DNA of 64,000 nucleotides from Dyella tabacisoli. Its GTDB lineage: Bacteria > Pseudomonadota > Gammaproteobacteria > Xanthomonadales > Rhodanobacteraceae. The notes under the pieces were generated by a model that was given only the letters and a program-made list of their open reading frames with translations, was not told where the DNA came from and ran no database searches. Where the stretch lies: assembly GCF_003350925.1 (NCBI RefSeq), contig NZ_KZ857175.1, forward strand, positions 248,001-312,000, in the 5' to 3' direction. The position numbers and the translations under genes were made by a program. This document shows, one piece after another, positions 43,949 through 52,853 of this stretch (its first letter is position 1; each line of letters starts with the position of its first letter).

Positions 43949-44167
43949 GGCGACACCGGATAAGGCAGCGAAGCTGCTGCCGATAGCGGTGAGTCTATGA
44001 CGTGCAGGTGAAGTGGGTCTGAGTAGATATCCGGGCAAGCAGGCCTTACGCAAGATATTGCGACGATGGGCATGACTTATGGCGCAGGCATTGAGGCGTG
44101 GTTTAATGGGAATGTTATAACGTATCAAAAACAGCCTCTGCCTCTATTCACCTCCCGGATCTTGCCC

Positions 44168-46351
44168 ATGAAATTGTCTTTGCTTGCCTTGAGCCTTGCC
44201 GCTGCGCTGAGCGCCGCGCCGGCGTACGCCGCCGATGGCGCGCCCGTTGAAAAAAGCACCGCTGCAGATACGACCGGGACAGAGGTGACGGATAACAGCG
44301 GCACCCGCAACAAGCCGCCGACCAAGGTGAAAGATCTGGGCACGGTCGATGTGACGGCAGCGCTGGATCGCTCGCGCAACGCCTTGTCGCCGGATACCGG
44401 CAGCAGTCAGTACGTGATCGATCAGAAGGCTATCGCAGCGTTGCCGCTCGGTGATTCCTCGCCGTTGAACCAGGTGCTGCTGCAGGCGCCGGGCGTGGTG
44501 CAGGATTCCTACGGCGGCATGCATGTGCGCGGCGACCATGCGGACCTGCAGTACCGCATCAACGGCGTCATCATCCCGGAGTCGATCTCCGGTTTTGGCC
44601 AGACGCTGGATGCGCGCACCATACAGAACGTGAAGCTGCTCGATGGCGCCTTGCCGGCACAATACGGTCTGCGCACGGCGGCCGTGGTGGACATCACCAC
44701 CAAGGGCGCGCATGAGCTCGGCAACGGTGGCAGCGTGGGCATCACGGGAGGCTCGTTCGGTACGCTCAATCCGAATGCTTCGGTGTGGGGCAGCAGCGGT
44801 GCGTGGAGTGGATTCTTCACGGCGAACTATCTGGAAAACGATGTCGGCATCGAGAACCCTACGTCCAGCCACAAGCCGATTCACGATCACACCAATCAGG
44901 TGAAGGGCTTCGGCGATATTACTTATCTGATTAATAGCGACACGCGATTGAGCTTCCTCTTTGGCGTCAGCAACAGCCGTTTTCAGATTCCGAACAGGCC
45001 GGGTCAGTCGCCGCAGTTCGGTTATCTCGACACGGTCAATTTCGATTCTTCCAAACTCAACGACCAGCAGCGCGAAAAAACCCGTTTCGGTGTGCTCGCC
45101 TTGCAGGGCAAGCTGGGCACCACGGACTATCAGGTCTCGGTGGGGCAGCGTTATACCAGTGTCAACTTCGCCCCGGACCCGATCGGCGATCTGATGTTCA
45201 ACGGCGTCGCCTCCAACGTCACCCGCAACAATCGCTCAAGCACGCTGCAGGCGGATTTCGCTACGCCGCTGGGCGGCAGCAATACGCTGCGCTATGGTAT
45301 TTACGGTAGCTTCGAGCATGCGGGCAGCGGCAATAATGCGTGGGTGTTTCCGGTCGATGCTACCGGCGCGCAAAGCAGCACTACACCGATCAACATCATC
45401 GATAACAACCGTCTGACCGCAAAGACCTGGTCCGCCTACGTGCAGGACGAATGGAGCATCGGCGACAAGTGGACGGTGAACTACGGCGTGCGCGGCGACA
45501 AGTACACGCTGGTCCGCAGCGAAAGCCAGCTTAGCCCGCGCCTGGGCGTGGTCTATCAGGCCACCGACAGCACGACGATACATGCCGGCTACTCGCGCTA
45601 CTTTACCCCGCCGGCGACGGAGATGATTACCACCTCCAGCATTTCCAAGTTCGACGGCACCACTAATGCCGTGTCCAATCCCGGCAACGCGACGCCGCTG
45701 GCCGAACGTTCGGATTATTTCGATGCGGGCGTGGCGCAGAACTTCGGCTCGTCGTTGACCTTGGGCCTGGATGCTTACTATCGCAAGGTGAAGCGCTTGC
45801 AGGACGAGGGCCAGTTCGGCTCCGCGCTGATCTATACCACCTTCAATTACGGCCTTGGCCATATCGGCGGCATCGAGTTCACCGCGAACTACGATGAGGG
45901 TCCGATCTCGGCTTATTTCAACCTCGCTTACAACCGGTCGATGGGCAAGAACGTCATCACCAGCCAGTACAACTTCGGGGTTGATGAATTGGCTTATATC
46001 GCCAACAACTACATTCATCTCGACCACGACCAGACCTACACCTCGTCCGGCGGCGTCAGCTATGCCATCAACAGCGACACCAAGGTCGGCGCCAACTACA
46101 TTTTCGGCAGCGGCCTGCGCAAGGGCGGCTTGGTGCCGAACGGCGATTCGATGCCGGATTACTTCCAGCTCAATCTCAGCGTGTCGCACGATTTCAACTT
46201 CGACAGCACCGGCAAACTGCACACCCAGCTTGCCGTGCTCAATGCGCTGGACCGCACCTATCAGCTACGCAACGGCACCGGTGTCGGCGTCGGCGCGCCA
46301 CAGTTCGGGCCGCGTCGCGGCTTGTACCTGAGCGTGCAGAAAGACTTCTAA
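44168..46351 (+). CDS. TonB-dependent receptor
   Basis: Complete outer-membrane receptor of 727 residues. It has a signal peptide (MKLSLLALSLAAALSAAPAYA), a plug domain (VIDQKAIAALPLGDSS, MHVRGDHADLQYRINGVIIP, YGLRTAAVVDITTKGA) and a beta-barrel that ends in the expected aromatic residue (GLYLSVQKDF). No classical TonB box is evident before the plug, but VDVTAALDRS is in its place. The ATG at 44168 gives the clean signal peptide; the open frame from 44066 does not. Gene context (EcsC and MsrC) does not reveal a ligand. Confidence 0.92.
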   Translation: MKLSLLALSLAAALSAAPAYAADGAPVEKSTAADTTGTEVTDNSGTRNKPPTKVKDLGTVDVTAALDRSRNALSPDTGSSQYVIDQKAIAALPLGDSSPLNQVLLQAPGVVQDSYGGMHVRGDHADLQYRINGVIIPESISGFGQTLDARTIQNVKLLDGALPAQYGLRTAAVVDITTKGAHELGNGGSVGITGGSFGTLNPNASVWGSSGAWSGFFTANYLENDVGIENPTSSHKPIHDHTNQVKGFGDITYLINSDTRLSFLFGVSNSRFQIPNRPGQSPQFGYLDTVNFDSSKLNDQQREKTRFGVLALQGKLGTTDYQVSVGQRYTSVNFAPDPIGDLMFNGVASNVTRNNRSSTLQADFATPLGGSNTLRYGIYGSFEHAGSGNNAWVFPVDATGAQSSTTPINIIDNNRLTAKTWSAYVQDEWSIGDKWTVNYGVRGDKYTLVRSESQLSPRLGVVYQATDSTTIHAGYSRYFTPPATEMITTSSISKFDGTTNAVSNPGNATPLAERSDYFDAGVAQNFGSSLTLGLDAYYRKVKRLQDEGQFGSALIYTTFNYGLGHIGGIEFTANYDEGPISAYFNLAYNRSMGKNVITSQYNFGVDELAYIANNYIHLDHDQTYTSSGGVSYAINSDTKVGANYIFGSGLRKGGLVPNGDSMPDYFQLNLSVSHDFNFDSTGKLHTQLAVLNALDRTYQLRNGTGVGVGAPQFGPRRGLYLSVQKDF

Positions 46352-46388
46352 ATCACCTCTCGCGTCACTGCGGAGCAATGAAAAAGTC

Positions 46389-46415
46389 GGGCGCTCGCAA
46401 GGGCGCCCTATTTTT
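46389..46415. terminator. Terminator between the TonB receptor and msrC
   Basis: GGGCGC (46389-46394) pairs with GCGCCC (46403-46408), followed by TATTTTT on the plus strand; A5 lies upstream, giving a T-run for the minus strand. It serves convergent genes on both sides and overlaps the msrC stop codon. Confidence 0.7.
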
Positions 46416-46908
46416 ATGCCTTCAGCGTCGCCATGAACACCGCGCAGAGCGCCTCCATGCCAGTGCGGTCGTCTTCATCGAAGCGCGCGACCAGCGGGCT
46501 GTCCACGTCCCATACGCCGAACAGGCTGCCGTCGGGTTTCACCAGCGGCACGACGATCTCCGAGTTGGAGGCCGCATCGCAGGCGATATGACCGTCGAAC
46601 GCATGCACGTCGCGAACCAGTTGGGTTTGCCGTGACTGCGCGGCGGTGCCGCAGACGCCGCGACCGAGTGCGATACGGATGCAGGCGGGCTTGCCCTGGA
46701 ACGGGCCTACGACCAATTCGCTGCCGTCATACAGATAAAAGCCGGCCCAATTCAGATCGGGCAGGCTGTGAAACACCAGGGCGGCGAAATTCGCTGCATT
46801 AGCGATCGGATCGCGTTCGTCGGCAAGCAGGCCGTGGGCTTGCTGCGCCAATTCCGCGTAATGTTCGCGTTTGCTGCCGGAAACAAGCGATTTAAGTTCG
46901 TAAGTCAT
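46414..46908 (-). CDS. msrC: Free methionine-(R)-sulfoxide reductase (GAF-type)
   Basis: Repairs free methionine-R-sulfoxide back to methionine with thioredoxin as reductant. It is 164 residues with the fRMsr GAF fold. The three conserved Cys are present: Cys76 (PACIRIALG), Cys86 (GRGVCGTAA) and Cys110 (HIACDAASNSEIV). The NWAGFYLYDG and VWDVDSPL regions are normal. The start at 46908 gives the expected N-terminus. It fits the redox-defence genes nearby (trxA, gshA), though it is not in an operon with them. Confidence 0.92.
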   Translation of the reverse strand: MTYELKSLVSGSKREHYAELAQQAHGLLADERDPIANAANFAALVFHSLPDLNWAGFYLYDGSELVVGPFQGKPACIRIALGRGVCGTAAQSRQTQLVRDVHAFDGHIACDAASNSEIVVPLVKPDGSLFGVWDVDSPLVARFDEDDRTGMEALCAVFMATLKA

Positions 46909-46975
46909 GGCCCAGACGCATCGGTAGGGATGGGAAAGCTCGTATTATGCGCCGGTCACCAGGGGAGAGCGCGGT

Positions 46976-47668
46976 ATGAGTTTGATCGAGCAACGCGAAG
47001 GCATCGAGGCCGGGCGGTTGGATATATTCGTGGACGGCGCGTTCGCTTTCACATTGACGTTGCTGGCTATTTCGGGGACTGAGATCCCGCGCAATCTAGG
47101 CATGCTGCTGCACGCGTTAGGCGGCATTCCGGCGTTTGCCTGCAGCTTCATGCAGATCGCGCTGTTTTGGCACGCTCATGTGCACTGGCGCAGCCAGTGC
47201 AGGTTAGCCGACCGCACCAGCTTGATACTGTCGCTGGTGCTGGTGTTTTTCGTACTGATTTTTGTCTATCCGCTGCATATGGTGTTTGCCAGTCTGTTCT
47301 CCTTCATCAGCGGCGGTATCTTGCCAAGCGATTTTCAGGCGCAGACGATCAATGAGGTGAAGGGGGTCTTCGTTTGCTACGGTGCAGCTTATATGTGCAT
47401 GTCGGCCACGCTGGCGTTGCTGTACCGGCATGGTGCGCGGCATGCCATACACGTGAGTCCGGCGGCGCGCGACGAAGCGCGAGTAGCCACGATGGTATGG
47501 GCGATCTCTGCGGCGGTGGGTCTGCTATCGATCATCGTTGCGCTGCTGATTCCATCGCAGGGGTCGGGGATGTTGTTGATCTTGCCGGGTAGTTGCTACT
47601 TCTTGCTCGTCTTAATGCGATTTCTGCTGCAGAGCTACCGACGCCGCTTGCAGCAGGCGGCTACTTGA
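46976..47668 (+). CDS. TMEM175/DUF1211-type membrane protein
   Basis: Inner-membrane protein of 230 residues with six predicted helices. The first helix has RLDIFVDGAFAFTLTLLAI, close to the FSDGVFA-type motif of DUF1211/TMEM175 potassium channels, but with Val where Ser is usual (FVD). This could change ion selection or reflect a diverged member. Its stop overlaps the bioD TTG start, so the genes are co-translated. Ion channel function is inferred from family only. Confidence 0.75.
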   Translation: MSLIEQREGIEAGRLDIFVDGAFAFTLTLLAISGTEIPRNLGMLLHALGGIPAFACSFMQIALFWHAHVHWRSQCRLADRTSLILSLVLVFFVLIFVYPLHMVFASLFSFISGGILPSDFQAQTINEVKGVFVCYGAAYMCMSATLALLYRHGARHAIHVSPAARDEARVATMVWAISAAVGLLSIIVALLIPSQGSGMLLILPGSCYFLLVLMRFLLQSYRRRLQQAAT

Positions 47669-48357
47669 GCGAGCCGGCCGTCTTCATCGCCGGCACCGAT
47701 ACCGGCATCGGCAAAACACACGCCGCCTGCACGCTATTGCATGCCCTGCGTGCCGCCGGACATACCGCTTGCGGCATGAAGCCGGTAGCCAGCGGTTGCG
47801 TGGCGACACCCGATGGCCTGCGCAATGAGGATGCCTTGGCGCTGCAGGCCGCCAGCAGCTTGCCGTTGCCTTATGCGTTGATTAATCCGATGGCGTTGCG
47901 TGCGCCGCTGTCCCCGCACCTGGCGGCGGCTCGCGAAAAGGTGACGATCACGTTGCCACCACTGCGCGACGCGTTCAATGTGCTGCAGGCGGGTTGTCAG
48001 GTCGTCGTGGTCGAAGGTGTCGGTGGCTGGCTAGTGCCGCTGGCACCGAATCTGTTCGCCTCCGACATCGCCAGCCAATGGCGGTTGCCGGTGATTCTGG
48101 TCGTCGGTTTGCGTTTGGGTTGTCTCAGTCATGCGCTGCTCAGCGCGCAGGCGATCGCAGCGGATGGCTGCCGTCTACTGGGTTGGATCGGCAATCGTGT
48201 CGACCCGGCCATGGAGGCGGTGGAGGAAAATCTGGACAGTCTGCGCACTCTGCTGCCGGCACCTTGTCTAGGTGTATTGCCGTATGGCGTATCTCCAGCC
48301 GAGGCTGCCGGTGAGCTGGATATGGCCGTCGCAGTGTTGCGTGGAGCATCCGCATGA
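47665..48357 (+). CDS. bioD: Dethiobiotin synthetase
   Basis: ATP-dependent carboxylase that closes the ureido ring of biotin, the step before BioB. It is 230 residues with a P-loop GTDTGIGKT (10-18), KPVASGC (substrate Lys) and VEGVGGWLVPL. The start is the TTG at 47665, which overlaps the TGA of the upstream gene (TTGA) and gives the family start; the open frame from 47593 would add 24 non-family residues inside that gene. It is not next to bioA, bioB or bioF, so it is an isolated copy. Confidence 0.9.
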   Translation: MSEPAVFIAGTDTGIGKTHAACTLLHALRAAGHTACGMKPVASGCVATPDGLRNEDALALQAASSLPLPYALINPMALRAPLSPHLAAAREKVTITLPPLRDAFNVLQAGCQVVVVEGVGGWLVPLAPNLFASDIASQWRLPVILVVGLRLGCLSHALLSAQAIAADGCRLLGWIGNRVDPAMEAVEENLDSLRTLLPAPCLGVLPYGVSPAEAAGELDMAVAVLRGASA

Positions 48358-48414
48358 ATGCCGCACATCGATTCAACACGGGCAATGAACACTCTTAATT
48401 TGCAGGAGGCGGTT

Positions 48415-48765
48415 ATGACCCAGCGTTACCACTATTTTCTTTCGATCGCCGATCTGGCCCGTGCGCGCGGCAGCGAGCCCACCTTGAGCTACGAGGGAGC
48501 CGGCCCGAATGATTTCGCCGTGACCTTGCAGGAGGCGCTGCGCAATCCGAACTTGTTTGAACGTTGGCGATCGATGCAGCCGGAGCCCGATGAGGTCGAT
48601 ATGGCGCTGGCCGCTACCGACTCGAATGCGCAGGCGAGCGCCAAGGTAGATGACCTTCATACCGACGTTGAACTCTTGACCAGCCTGCCGATGAGCATCG
48701 TGCGCCATCGCCTGAATCTGCTTATTGGCCACGCGTGGCAGTTGCGCGATATGCGGTCGGCTTGA
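48415..48765 (+). CDS. Small conserved-looking hypothetical protein
   Basis: A 116-residue protein of unknown family. An AGGAGGCGG ribosome site lies before the ATG at 48415; an in-frame ATG at 48358 right after bioD is less likely. It begins MTQRYHYFLSIADLARARG, has an acidic middle, and ends with a likely helix (MSIVRHRLNLLIGHAWQLRDM). No signal peptide or membrane helix is evident. It is in line with bioD and the M3 peptidase gene, but no function can be given. Confidence 0.6.
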   Translation: MTQRYHYFLSIADLARARGSEPTLSYEGAGPNDFAVTLQEALRNPNLFERWRSMQPEPDEVDMALAATDSNAQASAKVDDLHTDVELLTSLPMSIVRHRLNLLIGHAWQLRDMRSA

Positions 48766-48882
48766 GCTGAATAGATCAGTTCCCAACTTTCGGCCCTTGG
48801 AAGAAAGGGCCAAGTGTGGTTACAGTCGAAAGCCATTTTTACGGCACCCGCCATCGGATGCCTCGTTTTAAGGAACCCTCAC

Positions 48883-51072
48883 ATGCTTCGTCTTCGCACA
48901 CTTGTCATTGCCACCTCGATTGCCCTCGGGGCTTGTTCGCAGCCGTCCAATGATGCCGCCAAGCCGGCTACACCGCCTGCGCCGGCCAGTACCGCCGCCG
49001 CGCCGAGTGCGGAGGCCAGCGCCAGTAATCCGTTCTTCGTGGCCAGCACTTTGCCGTTCCAGGCGCCGCCTTTCGACAAGATCAAAGAATCCGATTACCA
49101 GCCGGCCATCGAAGAGGGCATGAAGCAGCATCTGGCGGAGATCGAGAAGATCGCCGACAACCCGGAGCCACCGACCTTCGAGAACACCTTTGTGGCGATG
49201 GAAAAATCCGGCGCTTTGCTGAGCCGTGTCACGCATGTGTTCGACAGCATAACCGGCGCCAATACCAGCGACTTTTTGCAGAACGTGGAAAAAGAAGAAG
49301 CGCCGAAGCGGGCCGCTCACGATGACGCCATTGTGCTGAACGGTAAGCTGTTTCAGCGGGTGGAGACGGTCTACAACCAGCGCGAGTCGCTCAAGCTCGA
49401 TCCCGAGTCGCTGCGTCTGGTCGAAGTGACCTACAAGAATTTTGTACGTGGCGGCGCCAAGTTGTCCGATGCCGACAAGAGCAAGTTGAAAGAGCTCAAC
49501 AAGGAAGAGTCCACGCTCAGCACCGAATTCACCAACAAGTTGCTTGCGGCAACCAAGGCCGGCGCGCTGGTGCTGGACGACAAGGCCAAATTGGCCGGTC
49601 TTTCCGAGGGCGATCTGGCCGCCGCCGAGCAAGCCGGCAAAGACCGCAAGCTTGACGGCAAGTGGGTACTTCCGCTGCAGAACACCACGCAGCAGCCCGA
49701 GCTGCAAAGCCTGACCGATCGTGCCACGCGCGAAGCCTTGTTCAATGCCTCGTGGGGCCGCTCGGAGAAGAGCGACGCCAATGACACGCGCGAGCTGATC
49801 TCGCGTCTGGCTCAGCTACGCGCCGAGCAGGCCAAGTTGATTGGTTTCCCGAGCTATGCCGCATGGAAGCTCGAAGACCAGATGGCGAAGACGCCTGATG
49901 TGGCGATCAAGTTCATGCAAGACCTGGTGCCTGCCGCCACCGCGCGTGCGCATGCCGAGGCCAAGGACATTCAGGCGGTGATCGATCAGCAAAAGGGCGG
50001 CTTCAAAGTGCAGGCCTGGGATTGGCCGATCTATGCCGAGCAGGTGCGTAAAGCCAAGTACGACTTGGACGAGACGCAGATCAAGCCGTACTTCGAGATT
50101 GATAACGTGCTGCAAAACGGCGTGTTCTTCGCCGCCAATCAGCTTTATGGCCTGACCTTCAAAGAGCGCAAAGACATTCCGGTGTATCAGCCCGATGTGC
50201 GCGTATTCGAGGTGTTCGACAAAGACGGCACTTCGATGGCGCTGTTCTATTGCGATTACTTCAAGCGCGACAACAAGAACGGCGGCGCCTGGATGAGCAA
50301 TTTCGTCGATCAGTCCAAGCTGCTCGGCACCAAGCCGGTGATCTACAACGTCGCCAACTTCACCAAGCCGGCACCGGGCCAGCCGGCGCTGCTGTCGTTC
50401 GGCGATGTCATCACCATGTTCCATGAGTTTGGCCACGGCTTGCATGGCATTTTTGCCGACTCCCAATATGCGAGCTTGTCGGGCGCGGCTACGGCGCGCG
50501 ACTTTGTCGAATTTCCCTCGCAATTCAACGAGCATTGGGCGACCGACCCCAAGGTCTTCGCCAACTACGCCAAGCACAATAAAACCGGCGAGCCGATGCC
50601 GCAGGCTCTGGTCGATAAGATCAAGAAGGCCGCTACCTTCAACAAGGGCTACGACATGACCGAGGTGGTTGCCGCGGCCCTGCTCGATATGAACTGGCAC
50701 AGCCTGAGTGCGGATGCGCCCAAGCAGGATGCCGATAAATTCGAGGCCGAAGCGCTGAAGAAAGACAAGATCGATCTCAGCTATGTGCCGCCGCGTTATC
50801 GCTCCAGCTACTTCCAGCATATCTGGGGCAATGGTTATGCCGCCGGCTATTACGCCTATCTGTGGACCCAGATGCTATCTGACGACGGCTTCGAATGGTT
50901 CAAGGAGCATGGCGGCCTGACGCGCGATAACGGCGATCGCTTCCGCGCCATGATTCTCTCGCGCGGCAACACCGTGGAGCTGAGCAAGCTGTACCACGAC
51001 TGGCGCGGCAAGGACCCGGTGGTCGAGCCGATGCTTATCAATCGCGGGTTGAAAGAAGCGCCGAAGCACTAA
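48883..51072 (+). CDS. M3-family zinc metallopeptidase (Dcp-like lipoprotein)
   Basis: Zinc peptidase of the thimet/dipeptidyl carboxypeptidase family, 729 residues. A lipoprotein signal (IALGACSQ lipobox) anchors it outside the cytoplasm, where it would degrade short peptides. The catalytic HEFGH motif is at residues 514-518, and the downstream third ligand lies in FVEFPSQF. AAGGAAC is before ATG 48883; the open frame from 48814 lacks this. It ends 7 bases from the convergent AraC gene. An Ala/Pro-rich linker follows the lipobox. Confidence 0.93.
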   Translation: MLRLRTLVIATSIALGACSQPSNDAAKPATPPAPASTAAAPSAEASASNPFFVASTLPFQAPPFDKIKESDYQPAIEEGMKQHLAEIEKIADNPEPPTFENTFVAMEKSGALLSRVTHVFDSITGANTSDFLQNVEKEEAPKRAAHDDAIVLNGKLFQRVETVYNQRESLKLDPESLRLVEVTYKNFVRGGAKLSDADKSKLKELNKEESTLSTEFTNKLLAATKAGALVLDDKAKLAGLSEGDLAAAEQAGKDRKLDGKWVLPLQNTTQQPELQSLTDRATREALFNASWGRSEKSDANDTRELISRLAQLRAEQAKLIGFPSYAAWKLEDQMAKTPDVAIKFMQDLVPAATARAHAEAKDIQAVIDQQKGGFKVQAWDWPIYAEQVRKAKYDLDETQIKPYFEIDNVLQNGVFFAANQLYGLTFKERKDIPVYQPDVRVFEVFDKDGTSMALFYCDYFKRDNKNGGAWMSNFVDQSKLLGTKPVIYNVANFTKPAPGQPALLSFGDVITMFHEFGHGLHGIFADSQYASLSGAATARDFVEFPSQFNEHWATDPKVFANYAKHNKTGEPMPQALVDKIKKAATFNKGYDMTEVVAAALLDMNWHSLSADAPKQDADKFEAEALKKDKIDLSYVPPRYRSSYFQHIWGNGYAAGYYAYLWTQMLSDDGFEWFKEHGGLTRDNGDRFRAMILSRGNTVELSKLYHDWRGKDPVVEPMLINRGLKEAPKH

Positions 51073-51079
51073 AAGGCGC

Positions 51080-51997
51080 TTAGTTCAACAGCTTGCTGCC
51101 ATCTCTTTCGGCGCGAATGCGGCCAGGGCTGACGCCGCTGACTCGTTTGAATAGACGTCTAAAGGCAGCTTCGCTGCCATAGCCGAGTTGTTCGGCTATG
51201 GCAGCTACAGACAGTTGCCGGTCGCGCAACAATTGTTCGGCCACGCTGACCCGCCACTGGGTCACGTATTGCATCGGCGGCATCTTCATCAAGCGGGTGA
51301 ATCGTTCGGCAAAGGCAGAGCGTGACATACAGGCGCGCGAGGCCATGGCTTGCATGGTCCAGGCATGGCCAGGGGCTTCGTGTACGGCATGCAGTACCTT
51401 GCAGATGCGTGTGTCGGTGATCGCGGCGAACAGGCCGCGGCGCTCCGTCGTGCGGCTGGCGTAGTCGCATATGGCGAGCGTGAACAAGGTGTCCGCCAGT
51501 TTGTTCAGTAGCAATTGCCGGCCGGAGATGGCCGAATGCGCGACGCCGATCATCATGCTCGACAATTGCCGGAAGGTATCGCTGGCCTCACTCGCACGCA
51601 CGACAAAGCAGGCCGGCAAGGCCTGGCTGAGCGGATGCTGCGTGCTGGTGGAAAAATGCAGTTCGCCACAGATCAAGGTGTTGGAATCGGAGGGGTGTGG
51701 GCGAGTGTCGATGTTCAGGCGATGCGAATCGCCATGCGCCAGTACGACCAGATCGCCGGCTTCCAGATGCAGTGCGTTTTCGAGTGCGGAACTCTCTACG
51801 GTGTAATGGCCCGTACCGATCAAATGAAATAACCCACAAGCGTCATTGGCTTCGCCGTGAAGCGACCGGCCAGGTTGATGCTGTCCGGTGAGCACATCGA
51901 CGCGCAGCATGGATTGATTCAAAAGTGATTCGAGCGCGGGTTCGACGAAAGCCGGTGGTGCGCCGCAGAGTGAGGCGGCAGTGTGTTCGATAAACAA
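51080..51997 (-). CDS. AraC-family regulator with cupin N-domain
   Basis: Transcriptional regulator of about 305 residues. An N-terminal cupin-6-like sensing domain (GLFHLIGTGHYTVE, GDLVVLAHGDSHRL) is followed by two HTH units (WTMQAMASRACMSRSAFAERF, LSVAAIAEQLGYGSEAAFRRLFKRV). I favour a TTG start at 51997 because GGAGGGA lies 7 bases upstream; a GTG at 52027 gives 10 more residues without a ribosome site. It lies downstream of the bufferin genes on the same strand, 73 bases after the DUF2063 gene, so it could be a regulator of that locus or unrelated. The ligand is unknown. Confidence 0.82.
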   Translation of the reverse strand: MFIEHTAASLCGAPPAFVEPALESLLNQSMLRVDVLTGQHQPGRSLHGEANDACGLFHLIGTGHYTVESSALENALHLEAGDLVVLAHGDSHRLNIDTRPHPSDSNTLICGELHFSTSTQHPLSQALPACFVVRASEASDTFRQLSSMMIGVAHSAISGRQLLLNKLADTLFTLAICDYASRTTERRGLFAAITDTRICKVLHAVHEAPGHAWTMQAMASRACMSRSAFAERFTRLMKMPPMQYVTQWRVSVAEQLLRDRQLSVAAIAEQLGYGSEAAFRRLFKRVSGVSPGRIRAERDGSKLLN

Positions 51998-52070
51998 GGG
52001 AAATCCCTCCGTCGAGTGGCTCTGCACTGTTATTCGCCGACGGAGGATGGATGGTTACATGGTCTAGTTC

Positions 52071-52853
52071 TTACGATTTAAGACGGTAGGCACCGATCAG
52101 GCCCGCCTCCAGCCATTGCCGCAGCAGGGCCGTCATGCGCGGCAGCGCCTTGCTCGGGGGGTGGTATTCGGCCAGGCGTTCGCATAGAGCGGTGAACGGC
52201 TCTTCACGCATGGCGGCGTTCAATAGCTGCCGTTCGTCTTCAGCGAGCGGTCGATAGTGCACGGTGAGCGCCTGGCGCCACACCAGCAGGTGTCGTGGTT
52301 GCCGGTAACTGCGCATGCGTGGGCGAGGTTCTTGCCGATCGGCAGCGCGACGGAAGCTGTCTACGTTGCAGGTGACCGGCAAGATTTGTAGATGGCCTTG
52401 TGGACGCAGGCAAAGTTCGGCCCATGCTTCGGCCGGAATATCGGCCAGATCGGCCGCGTTGATCGTCGGCTCGTCGGCGGCATCGAATACCGTGGAAATA
52501 GCCCAATCCAGTCGCGCCATATCGGCGAGTGCCGGTTTGTCGCGCCAGGGGCGGCTGAACTCCAGAAAGGCCGCGAGGCCGGCGCCGTGCCAGCGTATGT
52601 TGTAGTGACCGGATGGATGCGCTTGCACATAGCTATCGAGCATGGCGTCGAAGCGTTGACCGACCATCAGGCGCAGGCCGGGAAACTCCGTACTTAATGC
52701 ATCACGCAGTCGTATACGGTAGCCATGCCGGTAGACGGCGAGGCGGGTGACCGCGTCGGCGTGAGCATCGCCGCGCAGTTCACGTAATCGAGGGGTATTG
52801 TCGGCAAGCACGGCTTGTAGCAAGCGCTGCTGAAGCGTCTGCAGCGTATTCAT
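52071..52853 (-). CDS. DUF2063 bufferin biosynthesis partner (BufC-like)
   Basis: Partner protein of the MNIO enzyme, 260 residues, with an N-terminal DUF2063 (PF09836) domain (VYRHGYRIRLRDALSTEFPGL, VQAHPSGHYNIRWHG) and a variable C-terminal part. Such proteins present the precursor peptide to the DUF692 enzyme. The ATG at 52853 overlaps the DUF692 stop (ATGA), so the two are co-translated. It is the third gene of the minus-strand locus bufA-bufB-bufC. Its family and neighbours strongly support the role, though the target Cys pattern was not tested. Confidence 0.85.
   Translation of the reverse strand: MNTLQTLQQRLLQAVLADNTPRLRELRGDAHADAVTRLAVYRHGYRIRLRDALSTEFPGLRLMVGQRFDAMLDSYVQAHPSGHYNIRWHGAGLAAFLEFSRPWRDKPALADMARLDWAISTVFDAADEPTINAADLADIPAEAWAELCLRPQGHLQILPVTCNVDSFRRAADRQEPRPRMRSYRQPRHLLVWRQALTVHYRPLAEDERQLLNAAMREEPFTALCERLAEYHPPSKALPRMTALLRQWLEAGLIGAYRLKS

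Noticed and set aside
48791-48812. Hairpin GGCCCTT/AAGGGCC before the M3 peptidase gene as a terminator
   Set aside because: Short stem and no T-run; it may be chance.
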